This document shows positions 40,001-48,700 of a stretch of DNA of 64,000 nt, piece after piece. Every line of letters begins with the position of its first letter. Position 1 is the stretch's first letter. The position numbers were made by a program, and so were the translations under genes. This DNA comes from Actinacidiphila alni (GTDB lineage: Bacteria; Actinomycetota; Actinomycetes; Streptomycetales; Streptomycetaceae). Below the pieces are notes generated by a model. That model saw only the letters and a list, made by a program, of their open reading frames with translations. It ran no database searches and was not told the origin of the DNA. The stretch lies in NCBI RefSeq assembly GCF_900112845.1, contig NZ_FONG01000006.1, positions 62,001 to 126,000 on the forward strand. The letters run 5' to 3'.

Positions 40001-40350
40001 CCGACGTCGCCGAGGGGTTCGCGGAGTACGTGCGCCTGGAGCCGTACACACCGGAGCAGTCCGTCGAGCTGGTCAGGCGGCGGCTGCGCGACTACGGCTT
40101 CCAGTTCGACGAGGAGGTGGCCGTCTCGCTGCGCGAGACCTTCGGACGGTCACCGTTCCCCGTCACGGCCCATCAGGCGCACCGGCTGGCCGAGAATCTC
40201 GCGGCCACCGCCAAGTCCCGTGCCGTCACCCTCGCGGACCTGCCGCGCCGCGCGCCGGAGTCGTCGCCGGTGCTGGCGCCGGACGAGGCGTCGCAGGCGC
40301 CCCGGCCGCAACCCCCCTCCCAGCGCCCGGAACCGCTGGTGAGCACCTGA
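37066..40350 (+). CDS. Right-handed beta-helix protein fused to an EccA/SpoVK-like AAA+ ATPase
   Basis: A 1094-residue protein starting at GTG 37066 (AGGGAG seven bases upstream; GTGA overlap with the previous stop). Residues about 10-490 are successive short beta repeats of the parallel beta-helix (pectate-lyase-like) kind, for example DCSLTGSLGGSVYVKESAP. Residues about 535-800 are a CbxX/EccA-type AAA+ domain: LVGLESVKREVTGLI, Walker A GPPGTGKT (583-590), Walker B VLFIDEAY (Asp646) and NPGMASRFARTVEFPNY. A second, degenerate AAA-like domain follows (GAAGNGRRAL in place of Walker A, ALEWTE in place of Walker B). In ESX systems EccA helps to remodel or deliver substrates; the helix part may bind them. 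Confidence 0.88.
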   Translation: MNRQVLVVSPDRPGAYRSPAEALADAADGALITIGPGRYDGALHVVRAVTLAAEDRGGTVELHAATGSTVVVDAEAVQMSGLTLTGADPEAPVLDVRRGQAALDGCRVTGAAWTSVLAWDAGTVALRDCHIGNTRGAGVVVTSGGGNIIERSTVAEAGSSAVVVAEQGRLVLRSSTLDRPTGNGLCVNGQGSAVVEDTRITGSRKPALAVEQQGSATLTKVAISGSGALDAFLAGSGAISLTDCSLTGSLGGSVYVKESAPVLTGCVVSGAAQGGIQAAAEARLVLERCQVADVPVGLIAEDGAEVSAVDLTVRNAATCAVRLTGGAARFERLSVSEGGGVRAAGGARLELSGAEITAAGPHCVDLDEKAVARLSGVRLSSGGGACLSVAGSARAELDDSTLHGGAAVIGTDGEVSARDSEFSGSDGDGVLLTGGSLTAVGCRVHGARSNGVKVASGSRAELSNCTIRDNGGEAIASDDDTQVAVHDCDLHDNGGGSSRGGGPRTAVASAGDGGGSGPRPAAPAEFRDGAVGGGPLSELQALVGLESVKREVTGLIDLNKMTNRRMEMGLPMPPMSRHLVFAGPPGTGKTTVARLYGAVLAELGVLREGHIVEVARADLVAQIIGGTAIKTTEVFNRALGGVLFIDEAYTLTNQSRGTGPDFGQEAVETLMKLMEDHRDEIVVIVAGYSALMDQFLSSNPGMASRFARTVEFPNYEPDELVTIVRGLCAKHYYELDEGALEALDRYFVEIPKGETFGNGRVARKVFEEMIGRQATRLSGQSQHDDSALSILTAEDVTPPPGGSAGAGGEPELPDLPGLRRLAGLTGLDGARSALRARLRALAAVGSRPAGPERVEPLPVRANVVIEGAAGNGRRALAALYGRCLAELGLLPTGATRHVRLSSLPARWPEQPLLRLASALEETAGGVLALEWTEAFEQRSPQSREAVLAALGRVVSAPGDTVLALLGTPEHLLGLMRERTDVAEGFAEYVRLEPYTPEQSVELVRRRLRDYGFQFDEEVAVSLRETFGRSPFPVTAHQAHRLAENLAATAKSRAVTLADLPRRAPESSPVLAPDEASQAPRPQPPSQRPEPLVST

Positions 40351-40447
40351 GTTTCCCGCCTGCGCGGCACCGGAGAACGGGCCGCGGCGGGCGGGGATAC
40401 GAGCACCACCCCACAGGATCGACACCACAACGGAAGGAAGTCCGGCA

Positions 40448-40783
40448 ATGGCTCTGACGTCAGTCGAACTCCAGGGAATGACGGCGGCCCAGGGAACGTT
40501 CCAGACCGCCCTCGACCACGGCGCCACCTCGTACGCGCAGATGGCCGGGCAGATCGAGGGTCTCAGCGCCAGCTGGACCGGCGACGCGTCCAGCATCTAC
40601 TCCGGCGCCATGCAGGCGTGGCTGGACGACTTCAACAAGGTCAACCAGGCGCTGCGCACGATGCTCGAGAAGCTCCAGCAGAACACCCATGTGTACGCGA
40701 ACACGCATGAGGAGACCCAGCAGACCGCCCACCAGGTCGCGCAGAACATCGCGTCGGGCGTCACCGCCCTGCCCGGTTTCTGA
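40448..40783 (+). CDS. WXG100-family ESX secreted protein, 111 aa
   Basis: A small helical-hairpin protein with the turn motif WTG (SWTGDASSIYSGAMQAW) between two long helices. It matches the EsxA/EsxB superfamily in length and layout, and lacks a signal peptide. ATG 40448 is preceded by GGAAGGAAG. It probably pairs with the 95-aa protein encoded next (52-nt gap) as a heterodimer exported by EccC. Confidence 0.92.
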   Translation: MALTSVELQGMTAAQGTFQTALDHGATSYAQMAGQIEGLSASWTGDASSIYSGAMQAWLDDFNKVNQALRTMLEKLQQNTHVYANTHEETQQTAHQVAQNIASGVTALPGF

Positions 40784-40835
40784 CCGGACCTGACCGACCA
40801 GCGCCTCCCCCGATCACAGTCAAGGAGCAACCACC

Positions 40836-41123
40836 ATGGCGACGTACACCGTCCAGATGGAACAGGTCGACACGATCGTCGGCGAGATGAACGCCATCAC
40901 CCAGCGCATCAACCAGACGCTGGCCGACCTCGACAACCAGGCGAAGGTCAACCTGGCCGAGTGGACCAGCGACGCGCAGGCCACCTACGCGCAGGTCAAG
41001 GCGCAGTGGGACGCCGCTGCCGCGGACATGACGCAGAAGGCCGCGCAGGCCACCCAGCAGCTCGGCAACATCAACGAGTACTACTCCCAGGGCGAGCGGG
41101 CCGGCGTCCAGCTCTGGAGCTGA
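40836..41123 (+). CDS. WXG100-family ESX secreted protein, 95 aa
   Basis: The classical WXG100 size and fold: an N-terminal helix VQMEQVDTIVGEMNAITQRI, the turn EWTSDAQATYAQVKAQW (WTS in place of WxG) and a second helix ending GNINEYYSQGERAG. The strict WxG glycine is replaced by Ser, as happens in EsxB-like partners; a YxxxE-type export signal could be YYSQGE near the C-terminus. ATG 40836 follows AAGGAG by eight bases. Confidence 0.92.
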   Translation: MATYTVQMEQVDTIVGEMNAITQRINQTLADLDNQAKVNLAEWTSDAQATYAQVKAQWDAAAADMTQKAAQATQQLGNINEYYSQGERAGVQLWS

Positions 41124-41129
41124 TGAGCC

Positions 41130-41675
41130 ATGACCTACGGCACCCTGGACGGCACGCTGCCGCCGGATCCGCCCAAGCCCAAGCACAAGCTCGAGGAGTA
41201 CGACGGCGGAACCACGCTGCCGGACGGCAGCGGGGTCTACTCGGACGGCACGCCGTTCGACCCGCCGTCGGTGCCGGGCGGCAGCGGCGGCGGCAAGGGC
41301 ACCAGCGTGGACACCCCGTCGATGACGCTCTTCGCGGACAACATCGGCAAGCTCGTCCCGCCCACGCAGGCCGCGTCCAAGAAGCTGGAGCCGATCTCCG
41401 TGGCTCCCGGCGCCTTCTACCACGCCGACCAGATCCGCACGAAGGTGAGCGGGCTCAACGGCGACGCCGGTCTCAAGTCGCAGTACGTCAAGGTCCTCGC
41501 GGACCTCGCGCAGGGGCTCGGCGACCTGCGGGACGGCGTGACCCAGCTGGCGGCGAAGTACACCTCGCTGGAGGACGCCAACTCCATGACCGCCACGGAT
41601 CTCCAGACCGCCATGCAGTCGGCGACGGGCGACTTCACCGCGCTCCTCACCGATTCCGGCGGGGCGGCCGCATGA
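41130..41675 (+). CDS. Helical T7SS-associated protein, 181 aa
   Basis: It begins six bases after the stop of the second WXG100 gene (GGAG ten bases upstream), so it is in the same transcript. Residues 1-65 are Pro/Gly/Asp-rich and probably disordered; residues 70-175 are predicted helices (SMTLFADNIGKLV, QIRTKVSGLN, YVKVLADLAQGLGDLRDG, LQTAMQSATGDFTALL), resembling a WXG100-like or EspC-like hairpin but without a WxG motif. It is probably a co-secreted or chaperoned protein. No family is named with confidence. Confidence 0.75.
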   Translation: MTYGTLDGTLPPDPPKPKHKLEEYDGGTTLPDGSGVYSDGTPFDPPSVPGGSGGGKGTSVDTPSMTLFADNIGKLVPPTQAASKKLEPISVAPGAFYHADQIRTKVSGLNGDAGLKSQYVKVLADLAQGLGDLRDGVTQLAAKYTSLEDANSMTATDLQTAMQSATGDFTALLTDSGGAAA

Positions 41676-41840
41676 CGGCGCGCCCGCACCCGGGCGCATG
41701 AGGCCCCGGCGGGACCGGCCACGGTCCCGCCGGGGTCGCCGGCACCACCCCGGTCCAGGGGCGTCCACGGCGGACGTCCGTACCACCAGCGCGGCGGCCG
41801 GGACACCAGTGATGGCTGATCGACGGAGGACACCTTCGAC
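41676..41840. other. Gap of 165 nt within the T7SS operon
   Basis: No coding frame is supported here. It contains an imperfect GC-rich repeat CCGGCGGGACCGG...CCCGCCGGGG (about 41705-41735) that can form a hairpin and may act as a partial terminator or mRNA stabiliser between the small substrates and the 998-aa gene. Confidence 0.45.
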
Positions 41841-44837
41841 ATGGGTACCGACTACAACGGCGGCGGCTTCACCCAGAACGACGACGGTGCGGTCTTCGGC
41901 GACCCCTCGGGGGCCGGCTCCGTCGCCGACTACGACAGCTGGGACTGGAAGCAGATCGAGGCCGCGATCAACGGCATGTCCGCCGGGACGTCGGACTCGG
42001 AGAACGCCGACCACGCGGCGGCGGTCTCCTCCCCGCAGAGCCTGCAGGACGCCGCCGACGCCTTCTACCACGTGCAGAACGTGCTCGCCGGAGTGGCGAA
42101 GGCCATTACGGACCAGACGAACGCGCTGACCGGCGAGAACGGTCCGTGGAAGGGGGACGCGGCGGACGCGTTCCACGACATGATGATGACGTTCGCCAAG
42201 CAGGTGACCGCCACCGCCAACGTGCTGGCCGGCGGCGACGCCGACGGCAACACGAGCGGGACCGGCCACTCGGTGCCGCAGCAGCTCGCGGACAACGCCG
42301 TCAATCTCGCCAACGCCCAGCAGAAGATCCACGACATCGACGTCTGGTACGCGCACCAGGCGTCGTTGATGGGTGTGACCCCGATGAGCAACGGCCTCAT
42401 CCCGGTCAGCAAGAAGCCCGAGATCGTCAAGATGCTCAACCGCGACATGCGGGCGGTGCTGAAGAATCTCGCCGGCCACTACCAGGTCACCATCGACTCG
42501 GTGCGCCCGCCGGGCCCCATCACCAGTCCCACCGGCGGCGACCAGCCGGGCGTCGACGATCCGCCGCCGACGGACACGCCGCCCGACACGCTCAGCCCCA
42601 CCGACATCACGCCCGCGCCGGTGGCGCCGCTGGCGAACACCGATCTGACGGGGACGCCGACGCTCACACCGACGCCCTTCGGCACGGCCGCGGACTTCGA
42701 TCCGTCGGGCAGCGGCTCGCCGTCCCCGTACACCGGCAGCCTGGACAGCAACGGCCCCGGCTCCGGGCCGGGTTCGGGCGACACCGACGGGCTGGGCGGC
42801 CTCGACTCGCCGAGCGACCTCAACGCGCTGGGCAACCCCAACGACACGTTGGATCCGACCGCCCTGGACAGCATGCTCAACCCGGGTGCGGACGGCTCCC
42901 CGACCGGCTTCGGCGGTGGCACCGGTCTCGACGGTACCGGCACGCTGGGCGACGGTCCGGGCTCGCCCGACAGCGCGTTCAGCGGCGATCCGGGCGGTTC
43001 CGGCGGCCCCGGCGCGCTGCGGAACGCCGTGGTGTCGCCGTACGGCGACACGGGTCTCGACGGTCCCGGCACGGTGGGCGGCGACGGCGGTTTCGACGGG
43101 CTCGGCGGCGACTACGGGCCGGGCGGCGGCGTCACACCGGCCGCGTTCGCGCCCTCGGCGTTCGGCGGGGGCACCGGGCTGAACGGCTCCGGTACGCTCC
43201 CGGACTCCGATCTCGTCGAGGATCCGTCGGCGTGGACCGGGCAGACGAACCCGGCGGCCTACCCCGGCGGCTCCGGCCTCAACGGCAGCGGCGTCAGCGA
43301 CCTCGCGGGTTACGACCCGGCGGCCTTCCCCGGCACGAGCGACCTCGCGGGCTACGACCCGGCGGCCGTCGGCGGTGGCGCCGGCCTGCACGGGTTCGAC
43401 CCGGCCGCGAACGGTTTCGGTCTGGAGTCGGATCTGCCGAGGACCGGGGCGGCGCCGTTCCCCGGCACCACGGAGACCGGCGCGACCGGCACGACCGGCG
43501 GGGGTATGCCCTTCCTCCCACCCATGACCAACGCTGGCACCACCACACCCACCGGCGAACGCAGTGACGCCAGCGGACTCCTCGACCCCACCACCGAACC
43601 CTGGAACGGCACCACCGACCTCGACGGCACCGGCCTCCCCACCACCGGCACCCCCCACCCCCACGCCGACACCAGCCTCGACCTCCCCACCACCACAACC
43701 ACCCCGTATCCCGGCACCACCGACACCAACGGCGAGACCGGCACCACCGGGACTGCTGGCGGGGGCATGCCCTTCCTGCCGCCCATGACCAACGCCGGCA
43801 CCACCACACCCACCGGCGAACGCAGCGACGCCAGCGGACTCCTCGACCCCACCACCGAACCCTGGACGAGTCCGGAGGGGGACGACGACGCGGTGGCGGG
43901 CGTACCGGTGGCGGGAGCCGCGGGGCTGTCCGGGCTTCCGGGGCCGGTGGCCGAGCGCTCGGAGCCGGTCGGCGAGGTCCAACCGGCCGCGTCGGAGGAG
44001 GAGTTCACGCAGCCGGCCGCACCGGCGAGCGCCGTGCAGACACCGGGGACGGCCGGCATGCCGTACCTGCCGATGAGTCCCGGCGGGGCGCCCGGCGGCT
44101 CGGGCCGGTCCGAGGACGACGAGCACGGCGGGCTGGTGGAGCGGGGCGACGAGGAGTTCGGCGGCGCGCCGTCGCAGGCGGAGGTCGCGGGCGAAGCGCT
44201 CGCCGCCGGGATCAATCTGGCGCCCGCGTCGTCGCCGGCCGCCCCGGCTCCCGGCGAGGCCGTGCCCGCCACGGAAGAGGTCGCCGCCGCGCCCGAAGGC
44301 GGTGCGGAGGCGGCGGCCGAGCCGGGCGATCCGCTGGTCGTCCTGCGCCCCTCCGACGACGACCTGTCGGAGGTGGATGTCGCGGCCTGGGGCCTGGCCG
44401 GAGCCTCGTTCGTCCCGCTGCTGCTGGCGCGCGGTCAGCGCGACGAGGAGTCCGAGATCGACGCTCCGGACTATGCGACGGCCGACGACGGCACCTGGGG
44501 CCCGCACGCTCCGGCGACCGGCGGCGAAAGCGGTGCGGAAGGAGCGGACGGCGCGGAAGGTGACGCCCCGAGCCTGGTCACCTGGCGCCCGCAACGCGCC
44601 GCCGCCACGTCGGCCGGATCCGCCGCCGTCTTCACGAGCGCCGGCCCCGGCTGCGCCGCGGCGGGCGATGAAGAGGCCGAGGAGGAGGAGTCCGGCTGGG
44701 ACGAGGAGCCGGAGACGGCGCGGGCCGAGGGAGCCGCCGAGGAACCGCCGTCCCGGGGCATCGCCGACCTGCTCGTCCAGGAGGGCGACGCCACATGGGG
44801 CGCGCCCGCGGGCGACACGACGGGCCAGGTGATCTAG
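41841..44837 (+). CDS. Long WXG-domain T7SS substrate with disordered tail, 998 aa
   Basis: The start is ATG 41841 with GGAGG eleven bases upstream. Residues about 30-220 form a helical domain with a WXG turn (GENGPWKGDAADAFHDMMM) and a later amphipathic region KIHDIDVWYAHQASLMG; this resembles the N-terminal export domains of large ESX substrates. From residue 225 the chain is Gly/Pro/Ser/Thr/Asp-rich with a recurrent GLDGTGTL/GLNGSGTL motif, and it carries an exact internal 36-residue duplication (43497-43605 and 43758-43866). The acidic C-terminus holds short blocks such as DAPDYATADDGTWGP and ADLLVQEGDATWGAP. It is likely exported or a scaffold for other substrates. Confidence 0.85.
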   Translation: MGTDYNGGGFTQNDDGAVFGDPSGAGSVADYDSWDWKQIEAAINGMSAGTSDSENADHAAAVSSPQSLQDAADAFYHVQNVLAGVAKAITDQTNALTGENGPWKGDAADAFHDMMMTFAKQVTATANVLAGGDADGNTSGTGHSVPQQLADNAVNLANAQQKIHDIDVWYAHQASLMGVTPMSNGLIPVSKKPEIVKMLNRDMRAVLKNLAGHYQVTIDSVRPPGPITSPTGGDQPGVDDPPPTDTPPDTLSPTDITPAPVAPLANTDLTGTPTLTPTPFGTAADFDPSGSGSPSPYTGSLDSNGPGSGPGSGDTDGLGGLDSPSDLNALGNPNDTLDPTALDSMLNPGADGSPTGFGGGTGLDGTGTLGDGPGSPDSAFSGDPGGSGGPGALRNAVVSPYGDTGLDGPGTVGGDGGFDGLGGDYGPGGGVTPAAFAPSAFGGGTGLNGSGTLPDSDLVEDPSAWTGQTNPAAYPGGSGLNGSGVSDLAGYDPAAFPGTSDLAGYDPAAVGGGAGLHGFDPAANGFGLESDLPRTGAAPFPGTTETGATGTTGGGMPFLPPMTNAGTTTPTGERSDASGLLDPTTEPWNGTTDLDGTGLPTTGTPHPHADTSLDLPTTTTTPYPGTTDTNGETGTTGTAGGGMPFLPPMTNAGTTTPTGERSDASGLLDPTTEPWTSPEGDDDAVAGVPVAGAAGLSGLPGPVAERSEPVGEVQPAASEEEFTQPAAPASAVQTPGTAGMPYLPMSPGGAPGGSGRSEDDEHGGLVERGDEEFGGAPSQAEVAGEALAAGINLAPASSPAAPAPGEAVPATEEVAAAPEGGAEAAAEPGDPLVVLRPSDDDLSEVDVAAWGLAGASFVPLLLARGQRDEESEIDAPDYATADDGTWGPHAPATGGESGAEGADGAEGDAPSLVTWRPQRAAATSAGSAAVFTSAGPGCAAAGDEEAEEEESGWDEEPETARAEGAAEEPPSRGIADLLVQEGDATWGAPAGDTTGQVI
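43497..43866 (+). repeat. Direct repeat of 109 bp inside the 998-aa gene
   Basis: Copy 1 is 43497-43605 and copy 2 is 43758-43866. They differ at 5 of 109 positions, and every difference is synonymous (Gly, Leu, Pro, Ala, Ser codons). The encoded segment begins GGGMPFLPPMTNAG and ends DPTTEPW. Confidence 0.95.
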
Positions 44838-44920
44838 GCCGTGTCCCGAGCCCCCCGGAGGTCCGGTCCACGGACCGGCCCCGCCCCCGCCCGCACCACC
44901 GTACGGACCAGGAGGATCCC

Positions 44921-45355
44921 GTGAGCACGCCGTACGACCGGAGCATCGAGGAATTGCTCGCGCTCTACCGCAGGCAGCGCGAAGAGGCCGTCGAGACGCG
45001 GCGCAGGATCAACGAGGTGACGGGCACGGCCACCGCGCCGCGGCAGGCGGTGAAGGTGACCGTCGGCGCGCAGGGCGAGGTGACCGCGCTGGAGTTCCCC
45101 ACCGGCGCCTACCGCCGCATGGCGCCCAAGGAGTTGGCCGACCTCCTCGTCAGCACGATCGCCGAGGCCCGTGCCGACGCGCTGGACAAGGTCTCGGACG
45201 CCGTTTCGCCCGGCCTCCCCGAGGGCGTCACCGTCGGCGGCCTGCTGCGCGGCGAGGCGGACCCCCTCGCCTTCCTGCCGGAGGACCCGGCGATGCCCGA
45301 TCAGGTGCGCGACTACCTCGACAACGGACGCCCCGAAGGGGCTCCCCACCTCTGA
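44921..45355 (+). CDS. YbaB/EbfC-like protein of the T7SS locus
   Basis: A 144-residue protein starting at GTG 44921 with GGAGGA five bases upstream. An N-terminal helix IEELLALYRRQREEAVETRRRI is followed by a beta-hairpin VKVTVGAQGEVTALEF and a helix RRMAPKELADLLVSTIAEARADAL, the layout of YbaB/EbfC nucleoid-associated proteins. In mycobacterial ESX loci the related EspL has an accessory role in stabilising substrates; a similar chaperone-like role here is inference. The Pro/Asp-rich C-terminus is outside the fold. Confidence 0.82.
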   Translation: MSTPYDRSIEELLALYRRQREEAVETRRRINEVTGTATAPRQAVKVTVGAQGEVTALEFPTGAYRRMAPKELADLLVSTIAEARADALDKVSDAVSPGLPEGVTVGGLLRGEADPLAFLPEDPAMPDQVRDYLDNGRPEGAPHL

Positions 45356-45387
45356 CCGGCACCGATTCACCGTCCCAGGGAGTTCCC

Positions 45388-45768
45388 ATGGCAGATACGT
45401 TCTCCGTCGACACGGAAGGTCTGGACGGCCAGCTTCCGTACATGCAGCACCTCGCGGAACGCTTCAACAGCGTGCACAGCACGCTCCAGGCGCGGCTCGG
45501 CGCCGTGGGCGAGTGCTGGGGCGACGATTCGAGCGGCAGGCAGTTCCTGAACCAGTACGCCCGGCCCAAGGAGGAGATCCTGGAGGCCATGGAACAGGCC
45601 GGGGAGGTGCTGCGCAGCACCGGCGACGGGCTGCGCACCATGGCCCACGGCTACGAGGTGATCGAGGAGGAGAACGCCGCCGCGTCACGGCAGTTGAACG
45701 CTCCGTCGGTGGACCCGGACGTACCGGGCGACACCGGTGGCGGCCGGAGGGGTTCCACCCACTCGTGA
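45388..45768 (+). CDS. WXG100-family ESX protein, 126 aa
   Basis: A third WXG100 protein, starting at ATG 45388 with AGGGAG five bases upstream. The first helix GLDGQLPYMQHLAERFNSVHS, the turn ECWGDDSSGRQF (WGD) and the second helix EEILEAMEQAGEVLRSTGDGL are typical; a disordered tail of about 25 residues follows. Its stop overlaps the GTG of the giant gene (GTGA), so it is probably the dedicated partner that leads the giant protein to EccC. Confidence 0.9.
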   Translation: MADTFSVDTEGLDGQLPYMQHLAERFNSVHSTLQARLGAVGECWGDDSSGRQFLNQYARPKEEILEAMEQAGEVLRSTGDGLRTMAHGYEVIEEENAAASRQLNAPSVDPDVPGDTGGGRRGSTHS

Positions 45769-48700
45769 GCATCAATCTGCCCCCGGAACTCGGCTGGGTC
45801 GCCCGCCTGGCCGTCGGCACCTCCTGGCCCAAGGGCGACGAGGACAAGCTGCGCGAACTGGGCCTGGCCTGGGACGAGGCCGCCCAGGCGCTCGCCGCCA
45901 TCAGCCGGGAGATCTCTCCCGCGACCCGAGGCGTGCTGAACAACATCGGCGGATCGGTCGCCGAGGAATTCTCGTCCTTCGTGAGGCAGTTGCAGAAGAA
46001 CGTGCCCGAGATGGCCACCGGCGCCGGCCAGTTGGGGGCGCTCGGCAAGAACACCGGGGTGCAGCTCGAATACGCGAAGTACATGATCCTGGTCCAACTG
46101 GTGTGGCTGGCCGCCGAGATCGCGCAGCTCGCCTTCTGGGCGCCCGAGGCGATCCCGGCGATGATCACTTCGGTGCGGCTGATCGTGCAGATGCTGCTGC
46201 GGCGGCTGCTGACGTCGATCGCCACGGGCGTCGGCATGATGCTCGGCATGGACGCGGTCATCCAGAGCATCCAGATGCTCAAGGGCGACCGGACCTCCTG
46301 GAGCGTCGAGAACACCGTCGACGCGATCATCGGCGGCGCCATCTCGGGCGGTATCAGCGGCCTCGGCTTCGGCCTCGGCGGCGCCTTCGTACCGAAGTTC
46401 ACCGGCTCGCTGATCGGCAAGGGCATCATCGGCGGCGTGACCGGGCTCGCCGGCACCGCCGCCACCAACGCCGCCTTCCACAGCGGTGAGCCGGAGGATC
46501 TCGCCTTCGGCGCGGCGGCCGGGGCGCTGGGCTCGCTCGGCGGCGGTGGTCGGCGGCGCGGCGGAGGCGGCGACGACACGCACGTCGACGACCTCCATCT
46601 CCACCTGCCGGACACCATGGACCTCCCCGATCCCGGCGGCCTCAAGCCGCCGACGTTCGACATCGGCGGGGCCGGCGATTTCGGCGGGTCCAAGGGCGTC
46701 GGTGGGACCGACGGCTTCGGCGGTACGGACGGCGTCGGCGGTACGGGGACACCGCCGGGCACGTCGCGGTCGGCGGTCCTCGGGGACGGCGAGCACCTGG
46801 CCGTGGACCACCCCGCCGACGCGCCCGCGACATCGACGGACTCGGCCGCCCCGCCCGCCGTCGCGCCTCCCGGCAGCACCGGTGACGGCTTCGTCCCGAC
46901 CGAGTCCGGTCCCACCGATCTCGTCGGCGGCCGCCATGGCTCGGTCGACCTCCCGGCCGACACCGCCGGGGGACCTGTCACCACGTCCCCGGCAACCGCC
47001 GTTCCCACCGGGGGCGACACCCGGCAGCGCGGCGCGACCGGCAGCGGCGGCGGACACGCAGCGCCGGGCGGACACGACGTGAACGCCCGGGCCGAGGCCC
47101 CGGTCACCGACCGCCCGGCCCCCACGAGGTCGGAGGCGTCGTCCGGAACGCGAACGGGCGGCGGCGGGGAGTCGACCGTACCTGTCGCACCGGTCACGTC
47201 GGCCGCGTCCGTGGCACCGGCCGGACCGGACACGGTCGGACACAGCGGTTCGGGCCGGGGCGACGGACCGGCCGTCGACAGCCACGCGGCCCCGCCCGCG
47301 CCGCCTGCCGAACTCCGGGATTTCACCACGGAGTTCACCGCTCACGGCGATACGGCGCCCCGCCCGGAGACCGTCTCGGCCCCGGAGACCGTCTCCGCCC
47401 CGCAGCCCGCCGCCGCACCGGCCGCCTCCGGCACGCCGACCACGACGTCCGGCCACGGCGGCGGCTCGACCGCCACCGCCCCACCGCCCCGGACCGACGC
47501 ACCGCACGGCGGGGAGGAGGTCGCGCCCCGGGCGCCCCGCCCGGTCACCTCCGTCACCGGCGGGAACGACGCCCCGGCCGTCCACGGCGCTCCGGCGGGC
47601 GGCCCGAACGTCGGCCACACGGTTGGCGGCGGTGGCGAGAGCGTCCGTACTCCCCCGGCCGCCACCGCCACCTCCGGCGCCCCCGACGTACGGACCACCG
47701 CGCCGTCCACCCCGCCGCCCGGCGTACCCACCGCGCACAGCACGCCCGTCGGGCAGGCCCCGCCCCACACGGTGGAGTCATCGGCGCCACCGGTCACTCA
47801 CGGCGGACCCGACACGCCTGTGGCGGCTCCGGTCCCGCACCCCGTCACCTCCCCCACCGGGCCCGTGACGCACGCACCGGCCGCCACCGGTTCCACGCCT
47901 CCGCCGTCGCACGCCTTCCCCGAGGTGCCCACCCACGCCCCGGGCACGCCCGCCCCGCAGACCGCCACCCCCGCCTTCCCGGAGGTGCCGACTCACGCCC
48001 CGGCCACCCCCACCCCGCAGACCGCCGCCCTCCGCGAGGTGCCCACCCACACACCGGTCACCCCCGCCCCGACAGGGGCGACCGCGTTGCCCGATGTCCC
48101 CACGCACGGGCCGGAATCCTCGGTCGTCGTCCACGCCCCGGCCGACCCGGCGACCCACGACGTGCCGGAATTCCCGGCCGTGCCCACGCACGTGCCCGGC
48201 GGTGGCACGGGCGAGGTCGGCGTCCTGGGCGACGGCAGTGGCAACGGCCCCGCCGGGCACGACGGCACGCAGACACCGCTCGACTCCGGCGGCTCGCAGC
48301 ACGGCACGTCGAACGGGCCCGGACGGACGACGGCCGAGGACTTGGCGAATCTGCCGTCGCCCCCGCACGACCTCCCCGTCCCCGGCGGCGCCGGCCACCC
48401 CCTCGGTGACGCGCCGGACGCGCCCACCGCGCCGCCCGTCTCACCGCTGGTCCACGTCGGCCCGCGCGTCGACGCGCTCGACCGGGCGGGACGCGCCGCG
48501 GGCATGCCCGGCGATCTGCGCGAGCAGTACCGCGACGCGATCGGCCGGGCCGCGGACAAGGGCGACCTGTCCGGGGTGACGCGCGGGCTCTCCCAGTTCC
48601 GCGACCACGTCAACCTCAGCTCGGTCAACCAGCGTTACGAGGCGTTCCGCAAGCACTCCGGCGCGGGATTCGACGCGATCGACGCCCCCGAGTCCTCCCG

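Noticed and set aside
40761-44594. A 1277-codon minus-strand frame opposite the 998-aa gene
   Set aside because: Antisense shadow of a repetitive Gly/Pro/Ser/Thr coding region; the plus strand has the start site, WXG domain and operon context.
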